DNA from: Bacteroidota bacterium
Lineage (GTDB): Bacteria; Bacteroidota; Bacteroidia; NS11-12g; UBA955
Assembly (NCBI GenBank): GCA_023957335.1
Contig: JAMLHC010000001.1
Coordinates: forward strand, 392,017-456,016
DNA: 64,000 bases
Reading direction: 5' to 3'
Part shown: in pieces, positions 25,827-34,778 of the stretch
How positions within the stretch are numbered: position 1 is the stretch's first letter
Layout: each line of letters starts with the position of its first letter
Made by a program: the position numbers and the translations under genes
Notes under the pieces: model-generated
The model's database searches: none
Told to the model about the DNA's origin: nothing
What the model saw: only the letters and a program-made list of their open reading frames with translations

Positions 25827-26783
25827 TTATTTGGGCTCTCTGATATTCAAGAGTTTCAGGTGATATTCTAAAAATGTTCCTGCACCATTGATTTTCACAG
25901 ACGTTTCTAATCTAAACTCAGTCAAATTATTTTTGACCTTGTCAAACGCCTGATATTCGTCCTGTGCGATAATGATGCGAGGCGGGGGTATGGTTACGTC
26001 ACTGTTGGAAGTGGAACGAAGATAGTTCAAATAGTCTTCGGCAAGAGTCTGAAAATCGCCTTCATCCGTTTTAGCATTAAAAACATGTTTAATTTCATTG
26101 GGCTTATCCGTTGTGATGTAGAATAATTCATCTCCTGCTTTGCTGATGGGTTCACGGTCTTTAAATGGGTTGATGATATCGCAAACAACGGGAGCCTTAT
26201 ACCATAGATTAACGTTGCGCCCCATGATGGAGAACATATTCAGGTAGTAATTGACCACTACGGCTTCTACTTCTTCTTGTTGCTCATATATTTTTCTATA
26301 ATCTCCGTACGTCTTCAAACTTATCTTCTTATTTTCAAATTCCTTTCTGAGGTTTTTATAGAGTGTATCTCTCCATTGTTCCCAGTTTTGCAACCCTAAA
26401 TAATTAAAAGCATTGTCGAATTCCAGCAAGAGGGGAGCATTTTTCATTGATTCAACGGTTTCCAGAAAAGCTGTTTTGCTGACTTTATCATATTTCGTAT
26501 AATGCGTAATTTGAACTATCCAAGTATTAGAATCTGTATGGGTAATGTTCATAACGGAATAGAGTGAATCTATCGTCATATAAATAGGGGCATCTCGCTC
26601 ATTGGTATTCAAATGGGTAGTTTTGTGCAAGTACACCATTTCCATTCCATTTTGCCATGAAGGCTTAAAAGTATAGTGTATGGAAGTATCTTGTTGCGCA
26701 AAACTTATATGGCAATTGATTACTACCAACAGTATCAACGACAATTTAAAAAATAAAGAGATAGGGTTGATTTTATTTTTCAT
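25827..26783 (-). CDS. Exported protein of unknown function
   Basis: A 318-residue protein with a signal peptide (MKNKINPISLFFKLSLILLV, cleavage near residue 30 before QQDTS). The start at 26783 is chosen because it places the signal peptide at the N-terminus; an ATG 15 codons upstream gives an unlikely extension. The body is a mix of strands and a charged helical stretch (about 160-200, EQQEEVEAVVVNYYLN) with no motif I recognise. It is probably periplasmic or outer-membrane-associated. It sits upstream of the act operon on the same strand with its own gap, so a functional link is not implied. Confidence 0.75.
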   Translation of the reverse strand: MKNKINPISLFFKLSLILLVVINCHISFAQQDTSIHYTFKPSWQNGMEMVYLHKTTHLNTNERDAPIYMTIDSLYSVMNITHTDSNTWIVQITHYTKYDKVSKTAFLETVESMKNAPLLLEFDNAFNYLGLQNWEQWRDTLYKNLRKEFENKKISLKTYGDYRKIYEQQEEVEAVVVNYYLNMFSIMGRNVNLWYKAPVVCDIINPFKDREPISKAGDELFYITTDKPNEIKHVFNAKTDEGDFQTLAEDYLNYLRSTSNSDVTIPPPRIIIAQDEYQAFDKVKNNLTEFRLETSVKINGAGTFLEYHLKLLNIREPK

Positions 26784-27206
26784 AATAACATTCCAAACCG
26801 CTGCAAAGATGCAAAAAAACCATGCCAAAGTTGTCCGACTAAATCAACAATACTGATATAGGAAATTCCAAGTTAACGAAAAGTATTTTCCAGCAGTGAC
26901 TGGTGTTGTTACCAACCACTCAAATTATTGACATCAAAATCTATATTCATAAAGACATTCAAAATTCATTACTCCTAAAATTTATGTAGAAATGAGAACT
27001 ACAATAATATTAAAAGGCAGGTAATAAAAACTACACCTTGTGTTGATTTACAAGGTTGATGTAAATACACCATCTTATGCTTAACAGCAAAAGTTGAATT
27101 AAAGGCTGTTACAAATGGGCGCTTTTCAAAAAATTAAACCTTCCGGAAAACTATAACACTTCCTTGTTATTGATATTTATTTTGTGTAGGCGATACAATA
27201 CTTATC
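26784..27206. other. Gap before the SulP gene
   Basis: About 420 AT-rich bases lie between divergent genes. I see an imperfect CCTTGT...ACAAGG inverted repeat (near 27037-27056), whose right arm is part of a longer overlapping TTTAC...GTAAA pair. No tRNA, no open frame of size, and no long repeat is apparent. Confidence 0.4.
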
Positions 27207-27237
27207 TTGAAAAGATTCAAAAAAATCAATAAGTTTG
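27207..27237 (+). promoter_or_regulatory. Promoter upstream of the SulP-carbonic anhydrase gene
   Basis: TTG at 27207-27209 is followed after exactly 20 bases by TAAGTTTG (27230-27237), a full -7 match. Transcription would begin near 27242, giving a leader of about 155 bases to the likely sulP ATG, or nearly no leader for the small frame at 27242. Confidence 0.55.
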
Positions 27238-27241
27238 CAAC

Positions 27242-27370
27242 ATGAATAGATATACAAAATCAACTGTTGAATACACATATCAATGGACAACTTATCAAGT
27301 TGACGTTTTCCAAATTTACTTAGGAAGCTCTAAAGAACTTAGGGACTTAGAATACAAAGTTTGGATATAA
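27242..27370 (+). CDS. Possible 42-residue protein upstream of sulP
   Basis: An ATG frame starts five bases after a strong -7 element and ends 26 bases before the sulP ATG. The product (MNRYTKSTVEYTYQWTTYQV, then DVFQIYLGSSKE) reads as plausible soluble protein but matches nothing I know. If translated, the mRNA would be leaderless. It may instead be untranslated leader. Confidence 0.25.
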   Translation: MNRYTKSTVEYTYQWTTYQVDVFQIYLGSSKELRDLEYKVWI

Positions 27371-27396
27371 GTGGGAAAATCATTCATAAAGACATC

Positions 27397-29571
27397 ATGA
27401 AAAGTAAAATTATTGCAAATCTGAAATATGATTTACCGTCAGGTATGGTGACATTCTTGGTTGCACTCCCATTGTGTCTTGGCGTAGCGCTCGCATCAGG
27501 TGCGCCTCTCATATCGGGTTTAGTGTCTGGAATTATTGGAGGGATAGTAGTAGGTATGATAAGTGGTTCAAGCACAAGTGTTAGTGGACCTGCCGCAGGG
27601 CTGGCTGCGATTGTACTTTCTTCAATTGAACAATTAGGCAGTTTTGAATTATTTCTGGCCGCGGTTGTCATTGCAGGGATTATACAGTTAATAGCCGGGT
27701 TATTAAAAGCAGGATACATTTCCGATGCTTTTCCTTCTAATGTTATTAAAGGCTTACTTGGGGCCATCGGCATATTATTAATCTTAAAACAAATCCCTCA
27801 TGCTGTTGGATTTGATGTGTCAGAGAAAGGCGATATTTTGTTTCTAGATGAAGATGGGAAAGGAACCTTTTCTTTTCTGAGTGAAATCTTCAATCATTTG
27901 CATCTTGGGGCAGTTTTAGTTGCGGGAATAACAATTCTTGTCTTAGTTGTATGGGATAAAACTCCAATGAAAAAAATTCGTTTTTTCCCTGCTTCTCTCT
28001 TCGTAGTTCTATTGGCAGTTGCAATCAATAAATTGTTTATTACCAACTTTCCTCAACTGGCATTATCAGATGCTCATCTTGTAAATATTCCAAAAGTTGA
28101 TGGATTAGCATTGTTTTCATCTTTTAAAATTCCCCAGTTGTCAGTATTGGTGAATAGCGATTTTTGGATTATTGCGATTACAATAGCTATTGTTGCATCA
28201 CTAGAAACATTACTTAATATTGAAGCTGTCGATAATTTAGACCCACACAGACGGCATTCTCCTCCCAATAGAGAATTGGTAGCCCAAGGTATTGGCAATA
28301 TATTTTCAGGCTTTTTGGGAGGGTTGCCTATAACTTCTGTTATCGTTCGCAGTTCAGTCAATATCAATGCAAATGCACAGTCCAAGACTTCAACGATTTT
28401 GCATGGGATTTTATTAATGGGAAGTGTTTTTGTTCTTAGCCCACTTCTCAATTTAATTCCATTATCAAGTTTAGCGGCCATACTTATTGTTACGGGATAT
28501 AAACTTGCCAAGGTATCATTATTCAAACAGATGTATAAAAAAGGATTAAACCAATTTATCCCATTTATGGCAACCGTAATTGCTATTATATTTACTGATT
28601 TATTAATTGGTGTAATTATTGGTCTTTCTACAAGTGCATTCTATTTGTTAAAATATAACTATTTGAATCCTTTTTTATTACAAAGAGAGAAAGTATCCTA
28701 TGGCGAAACAGTTCGCATAGAACTACCCTCCCAAACAACCTTCCTTAGTAAAGCAACAATGAAGAATGCTTTGTGGCAGATACCTGAAAAATCAAAGGTA
28801 ATAATAGATGCGTCACGTGCGGTGTTTATAGACCATGATATAAGAGAGTTACTGGATGATTTTAAGACAACCGTTGCCAAAGAAAGACAAATCCAATTAA
28901 ATATTATTGGCGGTAATGAGGACACCAATGTGGCTGATTATCTGCAATTTGAAAATGTAATCGATCAAAAACAACAAGAATACTTAACTCCAAAAGAAGT
29001 TATTGAATTATTAAAAGATGGGAATGAGAGATTTGTAAATGGAACACTATCACGAAAATTCTTCCCCAATCAAGTAAAAGCAACCTCAAAAGGTCAACAT
29101 CCTATGGCAATTGTGGTTAGTTGTATTGATTCACGAACTACCGCAGAGAGAATGTTTGATACAAATATTGGAGATTTATTCAGTGTAAGAATTGCGGGAA
29201 ATGTTATTAATAAAGATGTGTTAGGGAGTATGGAGTTTGCTTGTAAAATAGCAAAATCTAAAGTAATTGTAATAATTGGACATACTAAGTGTGGTGCTGT
29301 CAAAGGGGCTTGTGATGAAGTAAAGATGGGAAATCTTACGGAATTACTCGACAAGTTGCAGCCTGCTATTGACAAAACTTTGACCATGACCAAAGGAGAT
29401 AAAATATTACCTTCTCAAGTTGATGAGGTGGCAAAAGTAAATGTAGAATTATCTGTTGAAGCGGTATTATCGCAAAGTGAAATTCTTAACGACTTATGTC
29501 AAAAAGGCGAAATTGCAATCATTGGAGGCATGTATGATGTCCATACAGGTAAAGTTACATTTTTTCATTGA
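27397..29571 (+). CDS. SulP family anion transporter fused to STAS and beta-carbonic anhydrase domains
   Basis: A 724-residue fusion protein. Residues 1 to about 400 are a SulP/SLC26 transporter with 10-14 membrane helices (LPSGMVTFLVALPLCLGVAL at the first; SGSSTSVSGPAAGLAAI). A STAS domain follows (about 425-510). The C-terminal 200 residues are a beta-carbonic anhydrase with zinc ligands Cys576 and Asp578 (SCIDSR), His629 and Cys632 (GHTKCGAV). The likely role is bicarbonate uptake coupled to CO2/HCO3- conversion. The ATG at 27397 is preferred over an upstream TTG because the transporter sequence begins there. Confidence 0.9.
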   Translation: MKSKIIANLKYDLPSGMVTFLVALPLCLGVALASGAPLISGLVSGIIGGIVVGMISGSSTSVSGPAAGLAAIVLSSIEQLGSFELFLAAVVIAGIIQLIAGLLKAGYISDAFPSNVIKGLLGAIGILLILKQIPHAVGFDVSEKGDILFLDEDGKGTFSFLSEIFNHLHLGAVLVAGITILVLVVWDKTPMKKIRFFPASLFVVLLAVAINKLFITNFPQLALSDAHLVNIPKVDGLALFSSFKIPQLSVLVNSDFWIIAITIAIVASLETLLNIEAVDNLDPHRRHSPPNRELVAQGIGNIFSGFLGGLPITSVIVRSSVNINANAQSKTSTILHGILLMGSVFVLSPLLNLIPLSSLAAILIVTGYKLAKVSLFKQMYKKGLNQFIPFMATVIAIIFTDLLIGVIIGLSTSAFYLLKYNYLNPFLLQREKVSYGETVRIELPSQTTFLSKATMKNALWQIPEKSKVIIDASRAVFIDHDIRELLDDFKTTVAKERQIQLNIIGGNEDTNVADYLQFENVIDQKQQEYLTPKEVIELLKDGNERFVNGTLSRKFFPNQVKATSKGQHPMAIVVSCIDSRTTAERMFDTNIGDLFSVRIAGNVINKDVLGSMEFACKIAKSKVIVIIGHTKCGAVKGACDEVKMGNLTELLDKLQPAIDKTLTMTKGDKILPSQVDEVAKVNVELSVEAVLSQSEILNDLCQKGEIAIIGGMYDVHTGKVTFFH

Positions 29572-29986
29572 TAACTCGCCAATCCTGTCCTCAATCTTTG
29601 AAACAAAAAATAATAGAAATCCCAAAAGAATTCTCAATTTCTTTGTTTGTTCAGATTGCTGATACTCTACGGGCGGGGACTCTTTGTATATCAAGATGAT
29701 TCGATTATCTGTGACAGAACGATGACCATTGATAATGTAAGTTAAAGATTGGATTTTTCAAACTAACAAAAAAAGCATCTCCACTATATACATCCATCTG
29801 TCATAGCCTTTTTGATACTTGTCTGTATTTCGCTCTTTCACTGCTTTTTAGGAATGTTAACGCTCAGATTGTGTGCAATTTTAGAAAACAAGGTTACATT
29901 TGCCATCTGAGGAATTGTTTTTTTGCGCAACTTCATAGGTATTTAGAGCTTTTTAACTATTCCTCCTTATAAAAATTAAGGACACT
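29572..29986. other. 415-base gap before the beta-barrel gene at 29987
   Basis: The stretch holds a candidate promoter near its 3' end. No open frame with support, RNA gene or repeat is evident. The 3' part is T-rich, with a run of seven T residues near 29925. Confidence 0.4.
29869..29902 (+). promoter_or_regulatory. Candidate promoter for the beta-barrel gene at 29987
   Basis: TTG at 29869-29871 and TACATTTG at 29895-29902 (exact -7 match) are spaced by 23 bases, the long end of the accepted range. The bases after it, CCATC, are almost the same as after the promoter at 52869. Confidence 0.45.
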
Positions 29987-32776
29987 ATGGATAAAAAACT
30001 ATTCTTCCTGCTATTTGCCTTACTCACTTCATTTACGGTATCTGCTCAAAAAGGAAAAGTAACGGGAATACTTTGGGATACATTAACCTATCAACCGATT
30101 AGCGCTGCCACAGTAACGGTGTTTAAACTTTCTGACTCAAGTATTATGAACTTTACTTTCTCAGAAAATAATGGAAGTTTTGTAATAAAGGATTTGCCGG
30201 TCAATATCCCTTTGCGCTTATTGATTTCTCATATAAATTACACTGCAAAACGCATTGATTTTATGTTGCCAGAAGATCCTTATGAAAAGGATTTTGACTC
30301 TTTGCTTTTTGCGTTTAAAATTTTTGAGATAGAAGCAGTGGAAATAAATTGGGAAAAGCCACCAATATTGATTCAAGGAGATACGATTTCTTTTCAGGCA
30401 GATGCATTTCTCAACCGACCGGGAACGGTAGTAGAAGACTTGCTAAAACGCATACCCGGCATTGAGTTTAATGACAATGGTATTACCATGAATGGACAAA
30501 GTGTGAACAAAATCTTGTTGGATGGCAAAGAGTTTTTTGGCTCTGACCCTACGATGCTGCTCAAAAATATCCCTTCTATGATGGTGGATAAAGTGCAGGT
30601 AACAGAGGAAAAAGACAAATTTGGAAGAGCTACAAACTCCGGTGCGGTTACTATCAATGTTACGTTAAAACCGGAGGCTAAAAAAGGAAGTTTTGGAAAA
30701 GCTTTTGCAGGTTATGGAACAACTAATAAATACGAAGTGGGAACTATGTGGAACGTGTTTAGGGACACGCTTCAGGTAAGTTTCATCGGATATGGAAATA
30801 ATTTGAGCAAATCAGGTTTTTCTTTTTCGGACCTTTATCAACTTGGAGGGTTTAACAGAACCGGTTATAATTCTATTACTTATTCTGATAATGCGCTAAG
30901 CATTGGTAATACTTCTTTTGGTGGTGGAAATGGTCTGACAGAAAGCTATGGTGGAGGAGTAAATCTTAATCATATTCTTTTTAAAAAATTGAAAGTGAAT
31001 GCCTCTTATTTTTATGGAGCCTTCAACACAACCTATTTGAATACAAATGTGAAAGACTTTCTTTTTACGGATTCTATTTTTCAGAGTCATACAACAAATA
31101 GTAAGTTTTCGCGAGGAAATAGCCATTCATTCAATCTTGGTTTAGATTATATTATTGATTCAACTTCGAGTATTTATGTTTCCGAATCGGGAGCATTTAG
31201 TTGGCAAAGAGAGAATAGCATACAAGAAATTCTTAATACGCGAAACTATTTTGACTCTTCCAATATCAAGAACAAACTGCTTGGGAGAGCTAACAACCTC
31301 AAACTTAATGGAGAGTTGTATTATGATAAAATGTTCTCAGATAAGTTTTCTTTGAGTGTTTACTATGAACATGACATATCAAACGGGAACTCAAATGACA
31401 ATTATGACCAACTCAGTTTAATTGACAACATTCTCTTTGAAGACCAAAGTTTTAATCAAATATCATTAGAAGGGAGTTCTCTTTTTGACCATCAAATTAG
31501 CACCAATTTTTATTATGATTGGAACCCTAAACTTGCTTCACAGCTTGTGTATAATTTTAATATTCATAATAACAGTACGAAGGTTGAATCAGAGCAAAAA
31601 GGAGCGTCAAGCAGCGAATATATGAAAAATGCGCCCTTATCCGGTTTGTTTAAATATAACTATCAAAGTCATCAGGTTAAAAAAAACCTTAGATATAAAT
31701 TTGGTAAAGATTTGAAGTCCTCACTATCGTTTGAACTTGGATACGAACTCTATGATTTAATGGCAAAAGAGGACGACAGAAGTTTTTATAGAAACAGCTT
31801 ATATCATCGTCCTACGGGAAGCATTGAATATAGACGAAGCGGAAATGCGAGAAGAAATAATCTTTCAATTAGTTTAGACCAAAACCTGCGTCTTCCTTCT
31901 TTTTCTGAATTACTTCCTATTTTGAGCAATCTTGACCCAATGAAAGTAAGCACAGGGAATTATCAATTAGAACCGGTTTACACTACAGGTTTATCAATAT
32001 ATTGTATGTGGTCGCTAGAGAAAATTAAGTTGTTTTTTTATTATTATGCTAATAGTAGCCTCACACAGAATCCCATAATGAGAAATACTTTCTATGATGA
32101 AATCGGACGAGAAATCAATACTTTCCAAAACCTCAAAGGCAGTAACGGGTTGAGTGGATATAACAATTTTTCAATTTCTAAAAAAATCAAACTTTCAGAA
32201 AAATGGGAATTACCTGTATCTTTTAGCGTCTATGGTGGTGTAGGACGCAATTATCAATTATTGTACGGAGAACTAAATTCTATATTTAATCAAAGCTTAA
32301 GTGGAAGTCCAACAGTCCGACTTAGCAAAAAAGATGTCTTTGAACTAAGCGTGAGCTATGGTAAAAGCTGGAGTAAAAATGAAGCAAAATTGACCCAAAG
32401 AACAAGCACAAACGTTTTTCACACAGTGAGCTCCACTCTTTGGTGGCAATTGCCCAAAGGATTTAGTATGGAGTATGATTACAAAATGAATTATCAACCT
32501 TTTATCAGTAGTGGAATAGAAAATGCCTATAACCTGCTTAGCATTTCCATCAATAAACGTGTGCTGAAAGAGGATAGAGGAATCATTAAATTGTCTGTAT
32601 TTGACTTGTTAAAACAGAATACAAATATCTCTCGAGTGGTTTCAGCAAATTATATTGGAGAATCGCAAAGCAATACCGTTGTACGCTATTTTATGCTTTC
32701 TTTTGTCTATAACCTCAATTCAATGAGTGCTAAGGAGAAATCTCATACTCGCGGTCGTGAGTTGTATTGGTGGTAA
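29987..32776 (+). CDS. TonB-type outer membrane beta-barrel protein
   Basis: A 929-residue outer membrane protein. A signal peptide (1-20, ending TVSA) precedes a carboxypeptidase-regulatory-like domain (about 22-100, VTGILWDTLTYQPISAATV). A plug domain follows (about 130-215) with RIPGIEFNDNG, the LLDGKEFFG block and DKVQVTEEKDKFG. The rest is a large barrel rich in aromatic strands. This matches the OMP_b-brl_3 branch of TonB-dependent receptors, which often transport peptides or unknown nutrients. No SusD partner lies beside it. Substrate is unknown. Confidence 0.88.
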   Translation: MDKKLFFLLFALLTSFTVSAQKGKVTGILWDTLTYQPISAATVTVFKLSDSSIMNFTFSENNGSFVIKDLPVNIPLRLLISHINYTAKRIDFMLPEDPYEKDFDSLLFAFKIFEIEAVEINWEKPPILIQGDTISFQADAFLNRPGTVVEDLLKRIPGIEFNDNGITMNGQSVNKILLDGKEFFGSDPTMLLKNIPSMMVDKVQVTEEKDKFGRATNSGAVTINVTLKPEAKKGSFGKAFAGYGTTNKYEVGTMWNVFRDTLQVSFIGYGNNLSKSGFSFSDLYQLGGFNRTGYNSITYSDNALSIGNTSFGGGNGLTESYGGGVNLNHILFKKLKVNASYFYGAFNTTYLNTNVKDFLFTDSIFQSHTTNSKFSRGNSHSFNLGLDYIIDSTSSIYVSESGAFSWQRENSIQEILNTRNYFDSSNIKNKLLGRANNLKLNGELYYDKMFSDKFSLSVYYEHDISNGNSNDNYDQLSLIDNILFEDQSFNQISLEGSSLFDHQISTNFYYDWNPKLASQLVYNFNIHNNSTKVESEQKGASSSEYMKNAPLSGLFKYNYQSHQVKKNLRYKFGKDLKSSLSFELGYELYDLMAKEDDRSFYRNSLYHRPTGSIEYRRSGNARRNNLSISLDQNLRLPSFSELLPILSNLDPMKVSTGNYQLEPVYTTGLSIYCMWSLEKIKLFFYYYANSSLTQNPIMRNTFYDEIGREINTFQNLKGSNGLSGYNNFSISKKIKLSEKWELPVSFSVYGGVGRNYQLLYGELNSIFNQSLSGSPTVRLSKKDVFELSVSYGKSWSKNEAKLTQRTSTNVFHTVSSTLWWQLPKGFSMEYDYKMNYQPFISSGIENAYNLLSISINKRVLKEDRGIIKLSVFDLLKQNTNISRVVSANYIGESQSNTVVRYFMLSFVYNLNSMSAKEKSHTRGRELYWW

Positions 32777-33136
32777 GTTGTGGTCTGCCCCGAATTCAAA
32801 CCTGAACAGTATTGCTGCTCTAAACAGAATGTTAAATATTTCAAAAATGTGAGAGACTCTGTAATCCTTGCCGCAGTAATAGTTTAAGGTTATTTACCAA
32901 TAATATTAATGAGGCAAAATCTATTTTTTTGAATTTTTATTTTCACGCTTAATAAGCGATAAATAACAAATATGTCTTTGGGCAAAATGGCGGTATTACT
33001 ACATGAGAAGATGGGTAATAGAGGCAAGTTTCTTCTTCAAATTTACACTCCAATCGAGTGTCTAAATTTCTCTATCAAGTGTAGGAGGAAAAAATCACCA
33101 TGCTTTGTACAAAGCTCTATATTCGCAAACTGTTAA
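32777..33136. other. 360-base gap with leader structure before gldA
   Basis: The gap contains an extended inverted repeat (33039-33069) and a strong Shine-Dalgarno-like AGGAGG (33083-33088), both close to gldA. The first 200 bases show nothing recognisable. Confidence 0.45.
33039..33069 (+). promoter_or_regulatory. Extended inverted repeat in the gldA leader
   Basis: AAATTT-ACACTC, loop CAATC, then GAGTGT, a CT bulge and AAATTT. Two 6-bp stems stack around a 5-base loop, ending 67 bases before gldA. It could be a regulator binding site or an mRNA hairpin. No T-tract follows, so it is not a normal terminator. Confidence 0.4.
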
Positions 33137-33147
33137 ATGGCAATTAG
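33100..33147 (+). other. Possible 15-codon leader peptide overlapping the gldA start
   Basis: ATG at 33100 sits 11 bases after AGGAGG, an unusually good ribosome-binding site for this phylum, and codes MLCTKLYIRKLLNGN before stopping inside gldA (TAG at 33145). Because the strong site serves this frame rather than gldA, translational coupling is possible. Confidence 0.25.
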
Positions 33148-34060
33148 AGTAGAAAATATCACCAAAATATATGGGGTACAAAAGGCGGTGGACTCCATCT
33201 CTTTTGATATTCCCAGAGGGCAGATAGTGGGCTTTTTGGGTCCTAACGGTGCAGGAAAAAGTACTACCATGAAAATCCTTACGGGTTTTATTCCTTCTAC
33301 TTCCGGCAAAGCTTATATTGACAACATTGATATAGAAGAAAAACCGCTGCTCACACGCTCCAAAATTGGATATTTACCCGAACACAATCCATTGTATTTA
33401 GACATGTACATCCGCGAATATCTGCGATTTATGGCGGAAATTAATGGTGTAAAAAATCCGTCCAAACGAACCGAAGAACTCATTGAACTGACAGGGCTTA
33501 CCATTGAGCGCAAGAAAAAAATTGGGCAACTTTCCAAAGGATATCGTCAGCGGGTTGGTTTAGCCCAAGCGTTGATTCACAACCCGGACGTATTGATTCT
33601 GGATGAGCCTACTTCAGGGTTAGACCCAAATCAGATTGGCGAAATCAGAAAATTGATTTTGGACATAGGTTCCGAGAAAACCATATTACTATCCACACAT
33701 ATCATGCAAGAGGTTGAGGCACTTTGTCAACGCACAATCATCATCAACAGAGGAAAAATTGTAGCAGATGCACCCACATCAGAATTAGGCAAAAAACTCG
33801 AAAGTGATACGGTTATTTATGTAGAGTTTTCCAAAGACATTGCAGATTCAGAATTGCGCTCCATCAAAGAAATCAAAAAAGTGTCCAAAGGGACACAGCC
33901 TCATTCTTGGCATATTAGCACTGTCGAACCACAAGCTTGCAAAATAGCACTCAACCGAATTATTGCCAATGCGGAAGGTTATATTTTAGAACAAAAAGAA
34001 GAGAAACAGACTTTAGAGGATATTTTCCAAAAACTAACTCAAAATGTGGACGATTTATAA
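33137..34060 (+). CDS. gldA: ABC transporter ATP-binding protein GldA
   Basis: A 307-residue ATPase. The Walker A motif GPNGAGKST (about residues 37-45), the signature LSKGYRQRVGLAQAL, Walker B VLILDEPTSGLDP and the H-loop STHIMQEVEAL are all present. The family couples ATP hydrolysis to the GldF/GldG membrane partners, which are needed for gliding and T9SS function in Flavobacterium johnsoniae. Its 3' end overlaps gldF by 17 bases. The C-terminal 80 residues form the accessory domain seen in CcmA/NatA-type exporters. The gene is named mainly from its neighbours. Confidence 0.85.
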   Translation: MAIRVENITKIYGVQKAVDSISFDIPRGQIVGFLGPNGAGKSTTMKILTGFIPSTSGKAYIDNIDIEEKPLLTRSKIGYLPEHNPLYLDMYIREYLRFMAEINGVKNPSKRTEELIELTGLTIERKKKIGQLSKGYRQRVGLAQALIHNPDVLILDEPTSGLDPNQIGEIRKLILDIGSEKTILLSTHIMQEVEALCQRTIIINRGKIVADAPTSELGKKLESDTVIYVEFSKDIADSELRSIKEIKKVSKGTQPHSWHISTVEPQACKIALNRIIANAEGYILEQKEEKQTLEDIFQKLTQNVDDL

Positions 34061-34778
34061 AAAAGAAATCCGGAGCTTTTTAAGCTCTCTCATTGCGTAT
34101 GTAGTGATAGCAGTCTTTTTGATAGTAACAGGCATGTTTACATGGTTGTTCAAAGACACGAGCGTACTCGACAGCGGTTATGCAAATCTTGACCCTTTAT
34201 TTTCAATAGCACCCATAATTTTCATTTTTTTGGTTTCGGCTATTACCATGCGCAGTTTTTCAGAAGAGCGCAAGAGTGGCACAATAGAGACCCTTACCAC
34301 CCGACCGGTTTCGGACTTTGCCATAATCATGGGCAAATACTTTGCAGGACTGACCCTTGTAGTGTTTTCAATATTGCCCACGCTATTGTATTATTATTCT
34401 GTAAATAAACTATCCATCAACCCCGCGCAAACCGGCATTGACACAGGTGCCACGCTGGGTTCTTACATAGGACTTTTATTATTAGGAGCCGTATATGTTG
34501 CCATAGGGACTTTTGCATCAGCGATTAGCGACAATCAAATTATAGCCTTTTTGTTGTCTATGTTTGTCTGCTTCTTCTTTTTCATTGCCTTTGACTTCCT
34601 CTCTGACATCTCATTTCTCAAAGACTCCGAATTCACCACAGAGTGGATAGGTATTAATTATCATTACAAATCAATCAGCAAGGGTGTTGCCGACACCAGA
34701 GATTTGGTGTACTTCATTTCGCTGACCTTGTTATTTTTAGGTTTAACTAAATTTATTTTCGGAAGCCGTAAGTGGTAG
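34044..34778 (+). CDS. gldF: Gliding motility ABC transporter permease GldF
   Basis: A 244-residue membrane protein with about six helices, of the ABC-2 permease type. It opens with MWTIYKKEIRSFLSSLIAY and contains FSEERKSGTIETLTTRPVSD (about 73-92), the coupling region typical of GldF. It forms the channel component with GldG, driven by GldA. It overlaps gldA by 17 and gldG by 7 bases, so the three are translationally coupled and made in fixed ratio. Confidence 0.9.
   Translation: MWTIYKKEIRSFLSSLIAYVVIAVFLIVTGMFTWLFKDTSVLDSGYANLDPLFSIAPIIFIFLVSAITMRSFSEERKSGTIETLTTRPVSDFAIIMGKYFAGLTLVVFSILPTLLYYYSVNKLSINPAQTGIDTGATLGSYIGLLLLGAVYVAIGTFASAISDNQIIAFLLSMFVCFFFFIAFDFLSDISFLKDSEFTTEWIGINYHYKSISKGVADTRDLVYFISLTLLFLGLTKFIFGSRKW

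Noticed and set aside
27361-27396. TTG start for SulP at 27361
   Set aside because: An ATG at 27397 gives the usual transporter N-terminus; the TTG adds 12 residues with no support.
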